A DNA stretch of 64,000 nucleotides, from the NCBI GenBank assembly GCA_030609965.1, contig JAUWSQ010000005.1:1-64000 (forward strand), given 5' to 3'. Numbering within the stretch: position 1 is the first letter of the stretch; each line of letters opens with the position of its first letter. A program made the position numbers and the translations under genes. The stretch comes from Candidatus Fermentibacterota bacterium. Its GTDB lineage: Bacteria; Fermentibacterota; Fermentibacteria; Fermentibacterales; JCC-6. Shown one piece after another: positions 1-7,516 of the stretch. Under the pieces are notes generated by a model. That model did not search any database, was not told where the DNA came from, and was given only the letters and a program-made list of their open reading frames with translations.

Positions 1-180
1 GTCTTTAGTATCCTGCAGCAGTTCCAGTCCCTGTTTTCCGAATTCTATTACTCTTTCCGGATTGATTTCCCTGAAGGCAACAGTCAGATCAGCTAGAACG
101 CTGGCTTTATCCAGTCCTTCAGTTTCATGGAGCTTATTCAGGAGGATATCAGGATCATATTTTTCTGAGTTTTCAGTCAA
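1..180 (-). CDS. TPR signalling protein, N-terminal part of a tandem paralogue (truncated by window edge)
   Basis: Only the first 60 codons lie in the window. The gene starts at a TTG codon (complement of 178-180) preceded by GGAGG with a 5-base spacer. The reading frame is colinear with the N-terminus of the complete TPR gene at 598-1926, with nine base differences over 180 positions and no gaps, so this is a recent tandem copy. The visible part is the first helical pairs of a tetratricopeptide region. Whether the rest of this copy is intact cannot be seen. Function is inferred only by similarity to its neighbour. Confidence 0.85.
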   Translation of the reverse strand, partial: MTENSEKYDPDILLNKLHETEGLDKASVLADLTVAFREINPERVIEFGKQGLELLQDTKD

Positions 181-244
181 TTGAACCTCCGGACATGATT
201 CTTATAATCTGGATACTGAACAACACTATATGTTCCGTTAGTTT

Positions 245-273
245 ATTCTAACTTCAGAGAGTTCGAATGACAA
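245..273 (-). promoter_or_regulatory. Sigma-70-type promoter of truncated TPR copy
   Basis: Read on the minus strand there is TTGTCA (complement of 268-273), a 17-base spacer and TAGAAT (complement of 245-250), about 65 bases before the TTG start. The same elements are retained in the second copy at 1991-2019. Both hexamers match the consensus at 5 of 6 positions. Confidence 0.6.
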
Positions 274-305
274 TATTCAGAATCGATATGGTAAGCGGAT
301 ACTGA

Positions 306-560
306 GATTATGTCCTTATTTATCTGTGAATTCATTGCGGTCGTTTAGGAGCGGCCATCATTCCCTCGATTGGGTGAGGAAGAGTACGAAGTGCACATGG
401 GGCGTAAGCCCATACGCCCCAGAGAAGGGCTGCGAGCAGACTGCATAGAACCGGTTTGCCGGACAGAATGTCCATCAGCTGGATTCATACGGGACTGGAA
501 TAGCCTCCCGGAATCAGGCAGATGGATTATAACCTGAATGGATTATCAGAACCATAAATG
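306..560. other. Non-coding spacer between the two TPR copies
   Basis: No supported gene is visible in this spacer. It holds one clear hairpin at 399-420 (GGGGCGTA, six-base loop, TACGCCCC) without a following T-run, so it is not a standard terminator. It does not resemble RNase P, SRP RNA, tmRNA or a riboswitch core that I can recognise. It could be leftover sequence from the duplication event or a small structured RNA. Confidence 0.4.
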
Positions 561-592
561 TTAAGCCCCCTGAAAAGGGTATTTCAGTGGCT
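561..592 (-). terminator. Probable terminator of the TPR gene
   Basis: Just past the TAA of the minus-strand TPR gene, an imperfect hairpin pairs AGCC and CTGAAA with TTTCAG and GGCT. The T-run after it is weak, so this may be a stabilising stem rather than an efficient intrinsic terminator. Confidence 0.4.
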
Positions 593-597
593 GCGGT

Positions 598-1926
598 TTA
601 CTTATACTCAGGATAGAGTTTTTTCATGCATTCAGGACAGATTCCGTGACTGAACTGAGCGTTCGAACGCTCGGATACATATTCCTCTATCTGTTCCCAG
701 TACCCGGAATCATCACGGATCTTTTTGCAGGAAGCACAGATTGGAAGCAATCCGCTGAGTGTTTTTACTTCTGCAAGAGCCTTCGTCAGTTTTTCATTAG
801 CCTTCACAAGCTCAATATTCCTGAGCCGGTATATCTCACTTTCCTTTTCCTTTTTCTCTGTTTCGTAGCTTACCTGCAATTCGTAGTACTTCTTACTGCT
901 ATCCTCCGTAAATATTTTATCACTAAGTTCTTTGAACTGCTTCTGGTATTCCAGTGCTTCCCTGAAATCACCCTTCTGTTCAAGGATGGTTGACATTACA
1001 TCGCAGCATTCACTCTTAAGAGCAGGTGCATCGATCTCGTTTGCGATATTGAGCCCTTTCGTGACGTATTCCTGAGCTTCATCGAAATGGTTTATTAATA
1101 TAGAGATTTCACCTAAACTGATGAGTATAGTCGCAATCACAGGTCTGTTTCCGATTTCCTCAGCGATTGTAAGTGATCTGAAGAAGTACTCAAAGGATCT
1201 GTCGTAGTCTTTCATATCCTTTAATACTGCGCCGATATTGCTCAGAGAGTGAGGTATTCTCCATTTCTTTCCGAGTTCATCTCTTATTTCAAGCGCTTTT
1301 GTATGATATTCAAGAGCCTTATCGAGTTCTCCAAGCTCCCGATAAATAACCCCTGCATTGTTATATACGGTGTCAAGATGATTTCTATTATCAATTTCCT
1401 CAAATATCTGGATAGACTGGTTGTAGTAATCCAGAGCCTTTTTATAGTCACCTATTCTATAGCAGATGATTCCTATATTTATATACAATCCTGCAATACC
1501 CTGTTTGTTACCGATGTTTTCTTGAATCCTGAGGGATTTCATGAAATACTCAAGGGCTTTATCGTATTTTGCCATTCTAAAGTACGCCCCACCGATTTGG
1601 TTCAATGCGTCTGGCTTACTCTGGTCATCATTAGTTTCATTTGCGAGATTTAATGCTTTAAAGCCGTATTCCAGTGAAATATGATACTCGCCAATGCACT
1701 GATTAGCCCAGGAGAGTTGTAGCAGTATAGCTGATTCCAGTTTTTTGTCTTCAGTATCCTGCAGTAGTTCCAGCCCCTGTTTCCCGAATTCAATTACTTT
1801 TTCCGGATTGATTGCCCTGAAGGCAACAGTCAGATCAGCTAGAACGCTGGCTTTATCCAGTCCTTCAGTTTCATTGAGCTTATTCAGGAGGATATCAGGA
1901 TTATATTTTTCTGAGTTTTCAGTCAA
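598..1926 (-). CDS. TPR repeat protein with coiled coil and C-terminal cysteine-pair domain
   Basis: The 442-residue protein starts at TTG with GGAGG five bases upstream. Residues about 30-340 form TPR repeats, recognisable by repeated GxxYxxxGDYxKALEYYxxSLxI patterns. Residues about 345-390 are a charged coiled coil. The last 50 residues hold the motif LPICASCKKIRDD, then GYW, then SHGICPEC and KLYP. This C-terminal cassette with two CxxC pairs is known at the ends of PAS, response-regulator and GGDEF proteins in several bacteria; its role is not established. The TPR-coil arrangement is usual for signalling proteins that end in a kinase or cyclase, but here the output is only the Cys cassette. 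No signal peptide is seen, so it is probably cytoplasmic. A second copy lies at 1-180. Confidence 0.85.
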   Translation of the reverse strand: MTENSEKYNPDILLNKLNETEGLDKASVLADLTVAFRAINPEKVIEFGKQGLELLQDTEDKKLESAILLQLSWANQCIGEYHISLEYGFKALNLANETNDDQSKPDALNQIGGAYFRMAKYDKALEYFMKSLRIQENIGNKQGIAGLYINIGIICYRIGDYKKALDYYNQSIQIFEEIDNRNHLDTVYNNAGVIYRELGELDKALEYHTKALEIRDELGKKWRIPHSLSNIGAVLKDMKDYDRSFEYFFRSLTIAEEIGNRPVIATILISLGEISILINHFDEAQEYVTKGLNIANEIDAPALKSECCDVMSTILEQKGDFREALEYQKQFKELSDKIFTEDSSKKYYELQVSYETEKKEKESEIYRLRNIELVKANEKLTKALAEVKTLSGLLPICASCKKIRDDSGYWEQIEEYVSERSNAQFSHGICPECMKKLYPEYK

Positions 1927-2051
1927 TTGAACCTCCGGACATGATTCTCATAATCTGGATACTGAACAACAATACATGTTCCATTAATTTATTCTAACTT
2001 CAGAGAGTTCGAATGACAATATTCAGAATTGACATGGTCAGCGGATACTGA
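1747..2051. repeat. Direct duplication, copy 2 (gene start plus promoter)
   Basis: This is the partner of 1-305, with the same gene start, SD site and promoter and about 95 percent identity in the coding part by eye. The match ends at 2051, after which the two sequences are unrelated. Confidence 0.85.
1991..2019 (-). promoter_or_regulatory. Sigma-70-type promoter of TPR gene
   Basis: On the minus strand TTGTCA (complement of 2014-2019) is separated by 17 bases from TAGAAT (complement of 1991-1996). The arrangement is identical to that in the duplicated copy at 245-273 and lies about 65 bases before the TTG start. Confidence 0.65.
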
Positions 2052-2190
2052 TTGTTCTGAAGGACATCATTACTGCTTTGTATGGACTTCAGCGAGGAGG
2101 AGTGGTTATTATCAATAAGTTAGATGATGCTTATGAATGAGTTATTGTCCGTATTCACCCTGGTACCTCAACAATTGGAGGGTGCAGAAA

Positions 2191-2982
2191 ATGCCTGCTG
2201 ACTGGATGGATGTGTCATTACTCCCCTTTAATACCCTTCTGCTCCTTGAGAGTGTTCAGTTAAGCTGGTTTCCCGGATGGGTGCCGGAAGCACAACTGGC
2301 GATCTCTCTGAGAGCGAATCCGAATGTGGAATGGTACCTCCGTCACAAATGCCCGCAGTTGAATGAATGGCTGGATGACGTGATGATAAATGGGGAAGGG
2401 GATCAGCCTTTGAACTCCCAGGAGATCCGTCAGGCTGAAACAGATATCCTGAAGTCTATTAATGACCTGATCGTATATGTAGTGTCTCCGGAAGTTTACG
2501 ATTCTCAGCCTTTTCTGAAGTGGAACCCGGATGAACTGACCTCTCTGATTGATTTTTCGGGCAGGAGGGTGGTTGATATCGGCAGCGGTACGGGAAAGAT
2601 TACATTGATCGCTGCTGCGCAAGCGAAAGAAGTGTACGCAGTGGAACCGGTCGCTAACCTGCGAGTATACTTGAAGGAGAAAGCTGTTAGTCTGGGATTG
2701 AAGAACATCTTTGTTATGGATGGCCTTATTACCGACATACCTTTTGAGGATAAGTTCGCAAATATTACGATTTGTGGTTATGTCTTCGGTGATGATCCGA
2801 ATGAAGAATTGCAGGAGTTGTTGCGAATAACAAAGCCGGGCGGTATGGTGATACTCTGTCCGGGGAATGATGACCAGGACAATGACAGACATGGCTTTCT
2901 TGTAAAGAATAGATTTAAGTGGTCGAGATTTGAGGAACCAGGAGTGAGATTTGTACGCAAGTACTGGAAGAAAGTGTTTTAA
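2191..2982 (+). CDS. Class I SAM-dependent methyltransferase
   Basis: The core fold is shown by the glycine-rich SAM-binding motif VVDIGSGTGK near the middle of the protein, followed by an acidic strand end (AVEP) and a late KPGG turn. The N-terminal third is helical and unlike the core, and may give substrate specificity; the substrate is unknown. I chose ATG 2191 because GGAGGG lies eight bases upstream. The frame is also open to ATG 2137, directly after an in-frame TGA, and that longer form would add 18 residues but has no SD site. The gene stands alone, with a lipoprotein gene 31 bases downstream. Confidence 0.75.
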   Translation: MPADWMDVSLLPFNTLLLLESVQLSWFPGWVPEAQLAISLRANPNVEWYLRHKCPQLNEWLDDVMINGEGDQPLNSQEIRQAETDILKSINDLIVYVVSPEVYDSQPFLKWNPDELTSLIDFSGRRVVDIGSGTGKITLIAAAQAKEVYAVEPVANLRVYLKEKAVSLGLKNIFVMDGLITDIPFEDKFANITICGYVFGDDPNEELQELLRITKPGGMVILCPGNDDQDNDRHGFLVKNRFKWSRFEEPGVRFVRKYWKKVF

Positions 2983-3013
2983 TGTGAGAAAGAGTTCGCG
3001 AAAGGAGCTGTTT

Positions 3014-3652
3014 ATGATAAAGTCGATTATTGTATCAGGATCATTGCTTGCAGTTGCATTCCTTATGGCGTGCAGCCCCACAGATCCTCTGACTCTTCTC
3101 AGGTGCCAGTTCAGGATAGAGAATACGGATGATTTCTTGCTGACCGGAATACAGCTTGACAGCCTTGAGAGCCTTTCCGTTGTCCAGATTGCAGAAGTGG
3201 CAGCAATATGGGCTTCGGGCAGCTGCCCGGTGGATTTCACGCTGAATATCGGCATTCATAACCCGAACAATGGCTCCACGGGACCGGATATTATTCCGGT
3301 CACATTGACCTCACTCGTATGGGACCTTTACCTTGACGGGGACTCCGGGGTTGCCTTCGATACAACCTGGGTAGCCTCCGGAACGATGAGTACACCCCTT
3401 GAAGTTCCCGGATCGAACGAGACGGTAATACTGCCGCTTGATATAAGCTTCGATGCTTTCGCACTGATGGGTGAAGTCGGTGTTCTTAATCTCATCGATC
3501 TTGCTCTGGCAATCGGCGGCATTAATTCAAGCCTCAGAACAAGCGATCATATTGGAAGAATGCTGGTTACAGCTGTGCCTACTATTTCAACACCTCTCGG
3601 TGATATGACATATTCAGGTTCACTTAACATAAGCCTGGATTGGATCGATTAA
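3014..3652 (+). CDS. Lipoprotein, possible LEA14/WHy-type domain
   Basis: The 212-residue protein begins at ATG 3014 with AAAGGAG upstream. A hydrophobic signal ending in the lipobox LMAC marks a lipid-anchored, exported protein. The mature part carries a single beta-rich domain with an FRIENTDD strand and a pattern of NPN followed by alternating hydrophobic strands. That is reminiscent of late-embryogenesis-abundant type 2 (WHy) domains, which occur in bacterial lipoproteins; this assignment is tentative. The upstream in-frame ATG at 2951 overlaps the methyltransferase and has no SD site, so it was not used. Confidence 0.7.
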   Translation: MIKSIIVSGSLLAVAFLMACSPTDPLTLLRCQFRIENTDDFLLTGIQLDSLESLSVVQIAEVAAIWASGSCPVDFTLNIGIHNPNNGSTGPDIIPVTLTSLVWDLYLDGDSGVAFDTTWVASGTMSTPLEVPGSNETVILPLDISFDAFALMGEVGVLNLIDLALAIGGINSSLRTSDHIGRMLVTAVPTISTPLGDMTYSGSLNISLDWID

Positions 3653-3706
3653 TCGTTTAAGTCTTGCCCGGTCAGCCATGAATATGTATGATTGACCCCC
3701 AACTGG

Positions 3707-3781
3707 GGCGGCGTAGCCAAGTGGTAAGGCAGTGGACTGCAAATCCACCATGCATCGGTTCAAATCCGATCGCCGCCTCCA
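3707..3781 (+). tRNA. tRNA-Cys (anticodon GCA)
   Basis: A full cloverleaf is readable. The acceptor arms GGCGGCG (3707-3713) and CGCCGCC (3771-3777) pair. The anticodon stem GTGGA/TCCAC encloses loop CTGCAAA with GCA at 3739-3741, and a T-loop GTTCAAATC is present. The discriminator is T, as usual for cysteine tRNA, and CCA is encoded at 3779-3781. Confidence 0.95.
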
Positions 3782-3803
3782 GAACTACTATCGATTGGTG
3801 AAT

Positions 3804-3947
3804 ATGAGAAATATCCATCTATCAATCAGATTATCACTAATGATTATTGCAGTTCTTATGATGATTTCAGGTTACGTATGGGGTGACCCCGCAGTGATAT
3901 GGCAGAAGGCAGCGAATATCTGCCTTGAATGTATAGGCGTAGGTTAG
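3804..3947 (+). CDS. CXXC micro-protein resembling the CD1871A family
   Basis: This gene encodes 47 residues with an N-terminal transmembrane or signal segment and the C-terminal motif KAANICLECIGVG. That matches the small CD1871A-type CXXC membrane proteins, recognised from memory rather than by search. It begins 22 bases after tRNA-Cys and ends three bases before the membrane 4Fe-4S gene, so it is probably the first gene of a redox trio. No strong SD site is visible; GTG 3798 and TTG 3795 are alternative in-frame starts. A longer reading frame from 3732 runs into the tRNA and was not accepted. The two cysteines may be a redox or metal site at the membrane; this is inference. Confidence 0.7.
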   Translation: MRNIHLSIRLSLMIIAVLMMISGYVWGDPAVIWQKAANICLECIGVG

Positions 3948-3950
3948 GCA

Positions 3951-4823
3951 TTGGTCAGAGAAACAGCCCGTCGCCTTGTTCAATTCTCATCACTTGTACT
4001 TACAAATCTTTACGTTCAGGGATTGATTCAGGGAGCGATCTTTACAGGTAAATCCAAAATGTTCTGTGTACCCGGACTGCACTGTTACTCGTGCCCCTCA
4101 AGCGTTCTGGCGTGCCCGGTGGGAACGATTCAGAATATACTCTCATCGCAGGGGTTTCTGGGCGGCATCGCAACCGTTCGGCCTGATGCTGTCATATTTC
4201 TTGGCGTTATCGGCTTCCTGCTGATTTTCGGGTTCATAGCCGGCCGGTTCGCATGTGGATGGATATGCCCCTTCGGGCTGCTGCAGGGCCTTCTCTATAA
4301 GATTCCATTACCGAAGATCAGAATTCCAGCTTCCTGGAGAGATGCAAAGTACGCTGTCCTTCTTATTTTTGTTTTCCTTCTGCCGCTTACTCTCAGAACC
4401 GTACCGGGCGCAGGAGGAGATCCCTGGTTCTGTAAGGCTATCTGTCCTTCCGGAACTCTTACAGCGGGAATACCTCTTGTACTTCATGATTCCGGTGAGA
4501 CCTTTCAGACGGGTTTCCTTTTCTCCTGGAAAATTGTTTTGCTCATTCTCGTTCTTATGTGGTCGGTTACATCAAAGCGGCCTTTCTGCCGTGTTCTATG
4601 TCCGCTGGGTGCTTTCTGGGGGCTGGCCGGCAAGGCATCGGTCTTCAGGATGAGGGTAGATCAGTCGTGTATTAAATGTGATAAATGCAGATCTGTCTGC
4701 CCTGTGGACATCGCCGTATACCAGGAACCCAACTCCGCAGAATGCATAAGGTGCGGCAGATGTATTGACGTCTGTCCGGTGTCTGCTGTACACCATGACA
4801 CACGGAAGCGGGACGGTAACTGA
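3951..4823 (+). CDS. NapH/CcoG-like polytopic 4Fe-4S membrane protein
   Basis: The 290-residue protein has several hydrophobic segments and repeated cysteine motifs of the NapH type: CYSCPSS, CGWICPFG, ICPSG and CRVLCPLG. Two C-terminal 4Fe-4S ferredoxin motifs follow, CIKCDKCRSVCP and CIRCGRCIDVCP. It likely passes electrons across the inner membrane to periplasmic partners. The start is TTG 3951, three bases after the CXXC micro-protein stop. The stop overlaps the start of the thioredoxin gene (TGATG), which supports co-translation and a shared function in thiol redox chemistry. The final acceptor is unknown. Confidence 0.85.
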   Translation: MVRETARRLVQFSSLVLTNLYVQGLIQGAIFTGKSKMFCVPGLHCYSCPSSVLACPVGTIQNILSSQGFLGGIATVRPDAVIFLGVIGFLLIFGFIAGRFACGWICPFGLLQGLLYKIPLPKIRIPASWRDAKYAVLLIFVFLLPLTLRTVPGAGGDPWFCKAICPSGTLTAGIPLVLHDSGETFQTGFLFSWKIVLLILVLMWSVTSKRPFCRVLCPLGAFWGLAGKASVFRMRVDQSCIKCDKCRSVCPVDIAVYQEPNSAECIRCGRCIDVCPVSAVHHDTRKRDGN

Positions 4824-5641
4824 TGACCGCGTACTTGAAATTCACCGATTATCTCTGGATTCCCATAGTCCTGATTTTCCTGTTCCCGGTTATCAGGTAT
4901 AGCGGCAGTCATACAACGATTGATGATGATCTGGTCGTACAGGGACCGCTCATGTCAGGCAGGGAAGAGCTTGACAGCTTTCTTTCTGATAACCTCGGAA
5001 AACCGATTATCGTTAACTTCTGGGCAACCTGGTGTACACCATGTGTTGGAGAACTGCCCGTGATCGATGAGGTTTTCAGATCAATGGAAGGACGTATTGC
5101 GGTAGTCGCCGTAGACCTTGGTGATCTGGAACTTGAGACCTTGCTGAAGTTCCGGGAGGAGATCAATCTCTCAATGCCTGTTATCTGGCTCAACGAGAAT
5201 GATGCTGCGAAACTGAAGGATGATTGGGGCCTTTCGGATGTACTTCCCATAACTGTTGTATTTGACTCAGGAGGGAATGAAACCGCAAGGGTTGCAGGTA
5301 CCAGAGATTCCAGTTTTTTCAGGAATGCGGTCGAAGAAGGTTCAGTTCCTGATACGGCATCGGAACATCAATCTCAAGAATTGGAGCTGCACATAAATGT
5401 TGTCGGTATCGAAGCGGACAGTCTGACACAGATACTGTTTGCCTCGGCTGTTGAACTGGCGGGAGAGGAGGGGGTGGATTTCTACGATCCCTCCATACCT
5501 GTGGACAGCCTTTCAATGGAAGCCCTTTTCCTTCCCAATCCCGGATATTCGTATGCGCAGCCTTGTGTAGGCGACGCATGCGGCCGTTTGCTCAGAACCC
5601 CCGAGGAACTGCGCCAGGCGGTTCTGAATCTCTCGCATTGA
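4823..5641 (+). CDS. Membrane-anchored TlpA-like thioredoxin with extra C-terminal domain
   Basis: Residues about 10-28 form a single membrane anchor, and a TlpA-type thioredoxin fold follows with active site WCTPC in the context NFWATWCTPCVGELP. This implies a periplasmic thiol-disulfide oxidoreductase. The fold ends near residue 175. About 95 further residues make an additional domain ending with QPCVGDAC and PEELRQA, a second cysteine pair that resembles the C-terminal Cys signature of some other thioredoxin-fold proteins. The gene overlaps the 4Fe-4S gene upstream by one base and the glycosyltransferase downstream by four. The likely electron donor is the neighbouring 4Fe-4S protein, which is inference from context. 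Confidence 0.85.
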   Translation: MTAYLKFTDYLWIPIVLIFLFPVIRYSGSHTTIDDDLVVQGPLMSGREELDSFLSDNLGKPIIVNFWATWCTPCVGELPVIDEVFRSMEGRIAVVAVDLGDLELETLLKFREEINLSMPVIWLNENDAAKLKDDWGLSDVLPITVVFDSGGNETARVAGTRDSSFFRNAVEEGSVPDTASEHQSQELELHINVVGIEADSLTQILFASAVELAGEEGVDFYDPSIPVDSLSMEALFLPNPGYSYAQPCVGDACGRLLRTPEELRQAVLNLSH

Positions 5642-6648
5642 CCGTTCCTGCCGTATCGGTACTTCTGCCGTTCCGGAATGCTGAACAGTACTTCAATGAT
5701 GCGCTTGAATCAATTGCAGAACAGACATTCACGGATATAGAAACAGTGCTGATAAATGACGGTTCGGAAGATTCGTCAGTCATGCTTGCGGAAGACTGGT
5801 GCTCGAAGGATTCCAGATTCACGCTTGTCGATAACGCAGGGCTGGGATTGGTTGACGCTCTGAACACAGGGCTTGCGGAGTGCAGCGGCACCTGGATAGC
5901 AAGAATGGATGCGGACGATATCTCATTGCCTGATCGAATAGAGAAGCAGCACGGGCTTGCAGTATCCAACGGACCCATGACAGTGGTATCCTGCCGGGTA
6001 CGGAGTTTCCCCCTGGAGAACATCACCCGCGGCTTCAAGTTGTATGAGCAGTGGCTTAACGGCCTGATTGAACCCAGAGAGATAGAGAAGAACCTGTTCA
6101 TTGAAAGCCCGATACCGCATCCCACTGCCTTTTTCCACCGGCAGAATATCCTCGCGGAAGGCGGGTACATGGAAAGGGAACTGCCGGAGGATTACGAATT
6201 ATGGCTGAGACTCTGGAGCAGGGGTTACACATTCGCACGGGTTCCGGAGGTTCTACTAAGATGGAGGGATCATCCGGACAGGCTTTCTCGAACCAGCAGT
6301 GTTTACTCACTTACTGGTTTTTATAAGCTTAAGGCGAAGTATCTTGAACATGTTCCCTGCATGTCGGGAAAAATTGTTTACATAGCCGGGAGCGGGCAGA
6401 CGGCGCGAAGGCTGGGAAAATGTCTGCAGGATAATGATTATCATATTGAAGCCTTTATTGATCCCTCTCTGAACAGGCAGGGAACGATGTTAAGAGGAAG
6501 ACCTGTAAAGGGGCCGGGTGAATTGTCGAGGCGGTCTGACATACCTGTGGTGATAGCTTCCAGACTTCCCGGAGCGAGGAAAACCATAATGGAATTTCTT
6601 GACAGACTGGGTTTTATCGAGTGGGAGAACTATGTTGCCTGCTCATGA
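5638..6648 (+). CDS. Family 2 glycosyltransferase with C-terminal Rossmann-like segment
   Basis: The GT-A fold is shown by SVLLPFRNAEQY at the N-terminus, NDGSEDSS and ARMDADDISLP, the usual DxD-type metal site, followed by an ED-YELWLRL motif. The last 90 residues read as a nucleotide-binding-like segment starting YIAGSGQTARRLG and containing AFIDPSLNRQG. Such segments occur in GT2 proteins and in sugar acyltransferase partners. The start TTG 5638 overlaps the preceding stop (TTGA), suggesting translational coupling; a longer frame back to 5563 is inside the upstream gene. Substrate and acceptor are unknown. Confidence 0.8.
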   Translation: MTVPAVSVLLPFRNAEQYFNDALESIAEQTFTDIETVLINDGSEDSSVMLAEDWCSKDSRFTLVDNAGLGLVDALNTGLAECSGTWIARMDADDISLPDRIEKQHGLAVSNGPMTVVSCRVRSFPLENITRGFKLYEQWLNGLIEPREIEKNLFIESPIPHPTAFFHRQNILAEGGYMERELPEDYELWLRLWSRGYTFARVPEVLLRWRDHPDRLSRTSSVYSLTGFYKLKAKYLEHVPCMSGKIVYIAGSGQTARRLGKCLQDNDYHIEAFIDPSLNRQGTMLRGRPVKGPGELSRRSDIPVVIASRLPGARKTIMEFLDRLGFIEWENYVACS

Positions 6649-6662
6649 ATGCTCTGCGGGAA

Positions 6663-6690
6663 TTGTCAATCAGGATTTTGAGGCTATATT
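6663..6690 (+). promoter_or_regulatory. Promoter of the partner-switching operon
   Basis: TTGTCA (6663-6668), a 16-base spacer and TATATT (6685-6690) lie about 50 bases before the STAS gene start. Just after it a small inverted repeat (CGAAA, five bases, TTTCG at 6695-6709) sits where transcription would begin and could be an operator. Confidence 0.5.
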
Positions 6691-6742
6691 AAACCGAAAT
6701 CGATTTTCGTTTATGAAGAACTTAATTATCGGGAGGTAGAAA

Positions 6743-7084
6743 TTGAATATCAAACAGCAAATGAAGGGCGATGTACTTGTTGTTGCTCTATCCGGTAAAG
6801 TTATTGGCGGCCCCGAGCTTATGGAAGTAAAAGATGTATTCCAGAAAGCCGTTGATCAGGATAAGAAAAAAGTTCTGCTTGACCTCGGAAGAGTCAACTG
6901 GATGGATAGTTCAGGTCTGGGTGTAATTGTATCAGGCCATACTACCCTTTCAAGAGCAGGCGGATCCCTTAGAATTCTGAATGCCACGAAGAAAATTCAC
7001 GAATTGTTTATCATTACGAAGCTGATAACCATCTTCGAGACGTATACTGATGAGCAGGAAGCGTTGAATAGTTTCGGAGATTGA
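6743..7084 (+). CDS. STAS-domain anti-sigma factor antagonist (RsbV/SpoIIAA type)
   Basis: The 113-residue protein is a complete STAS domain. The phospho-acceptor loop reads MDSSGLGVIV (serines 56 and 57), as in RsbV and SpoIIAA. Such proteins bind a kinase or anti-sigma factor when unphosphorylated. The start TTG 6743 has GGGAGG six bases upstream. It overlaps the following RsbW-like kinase gene, and the PP2C-bearing giant is third in the run, so all three parts of a partner switch are adjacent. It may equally act in the RsbT/stressosome or surface-sugar style of regulation rather than on a sigma factor. Confidence 0.9.
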   Translation: MNIKQQMKGDVLVVALSGKVIGGPELMEVKDVFQKAVDQDKKKVLLDLGRVNWMDSSGLGVIVSGHTTLSRAGGSLRILNATKKIHELFIITKLITIFETYTDEQEALNSFGD

Positions 7085-7500
7085 TTGTGCACCCCATAGA
7101 AATACGTTTGCCAAGTGATACTTCCGTACTCGAGCCACTTCAGCTGATAATTGAAGCTGTTGGGAAATCGGCGAAAGTTGAGGTTGATGATCTATCCTTG
7201 CTGTCGGTTTCGGTTGTTGAACTTGCAAAGAACGCCATGGAGCACGGAAACAAGAATGACCCCGAAAAGACTGTTACTGTTAGTTTTAACATTTTTCCAA
7301 ACAGGATACGGTTCATGATTGACGATGAAGGATCCTGGGAACCTGAGAAAGCCCTCGGCTTCAACCCCGGAGAGGGGGAAGAGCTTCTGTTAACCAGGGG
7401 CAGAGGAGTTCTTATCGCCCGTAATCTTGCCAAATGGGTTGAATTCGGTCTTACTCCGGAAGGAAAAACAAGGGTTACTCTTATCTGGCCTCTGAACTGA
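7081..7500 (+). CDS. RsbW/SpoIIAB-like serine kinase (HATPase)
   Basis: The 139-residue protein has a GHKL ATPase fold with N box ELAKNAMEHGNK, G1 region IDDEGSW and G2 region RGRGVLIARN. It should phosphorylate the STAS protein next door and bind a target when that protein is phosphorylated. The start TTG 7081 overlaps the STAS stop (TTGA); GTG 7087 is an alternative. No sigma gene lies directly beside it, so the target may be either of the sigma factors at 29892 or 59189, or a non-sigma protein. That link is speculation. Confidence 0.88.
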   Translation: MIVHPIEIRLPSDTSVLEPLQLIIEAVGKSAKVEVDDLSLLSVSVVELAKNAMEHGNKNDPEKTVTVSFNIFPNRIRFMIDDEGSWEPEKALGFNPGEGEELLLTRGRGVLIARNLAKWVEFGLTPEGKTRVTLIWPLN

Positions 7501-7516
7501 AAGCGATTCCCATCCC

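Larger units (their letters stand above)
1..305. repeat. Direct duplication, copy 1 (gene start plus promoter)
   Basis: Positions 1-305 match 1747-2051 at a constant offset of 1746 with no indels, covering the 5' end of the TPR coding region, its SD site and its promoter. Similarity stops abruptly after position 305. This defines one edge of a tandem duplication whose unit is about 1.75 kb; the other edge lies outside the window. Confidence 0.85.

Noticed and set aside
399-420. Hairpin as an intrinsic terminator
   Set aside because: No T-run follows on either strand, and it is far from any gene end.
2260-3255. Minus-strand open frame of 331 codons opposite the methyltransferase and lipoprotein genes
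   Set aside because: Antisense shadow of two supported genes with SD sites; its translation has no recognisable motif.
3732-3803. Upstream extension of the CXXC micro-protein
   Set aside because: It would be translated from inside the tRNA-Cys gene; the internal start at 3804 is more likely.
5592-6170. Minus-strand 192-codon frame within the glycosyltransferase gene
   Set aside because: Serine-rich antisense shadow of a clear GT2 coding region.
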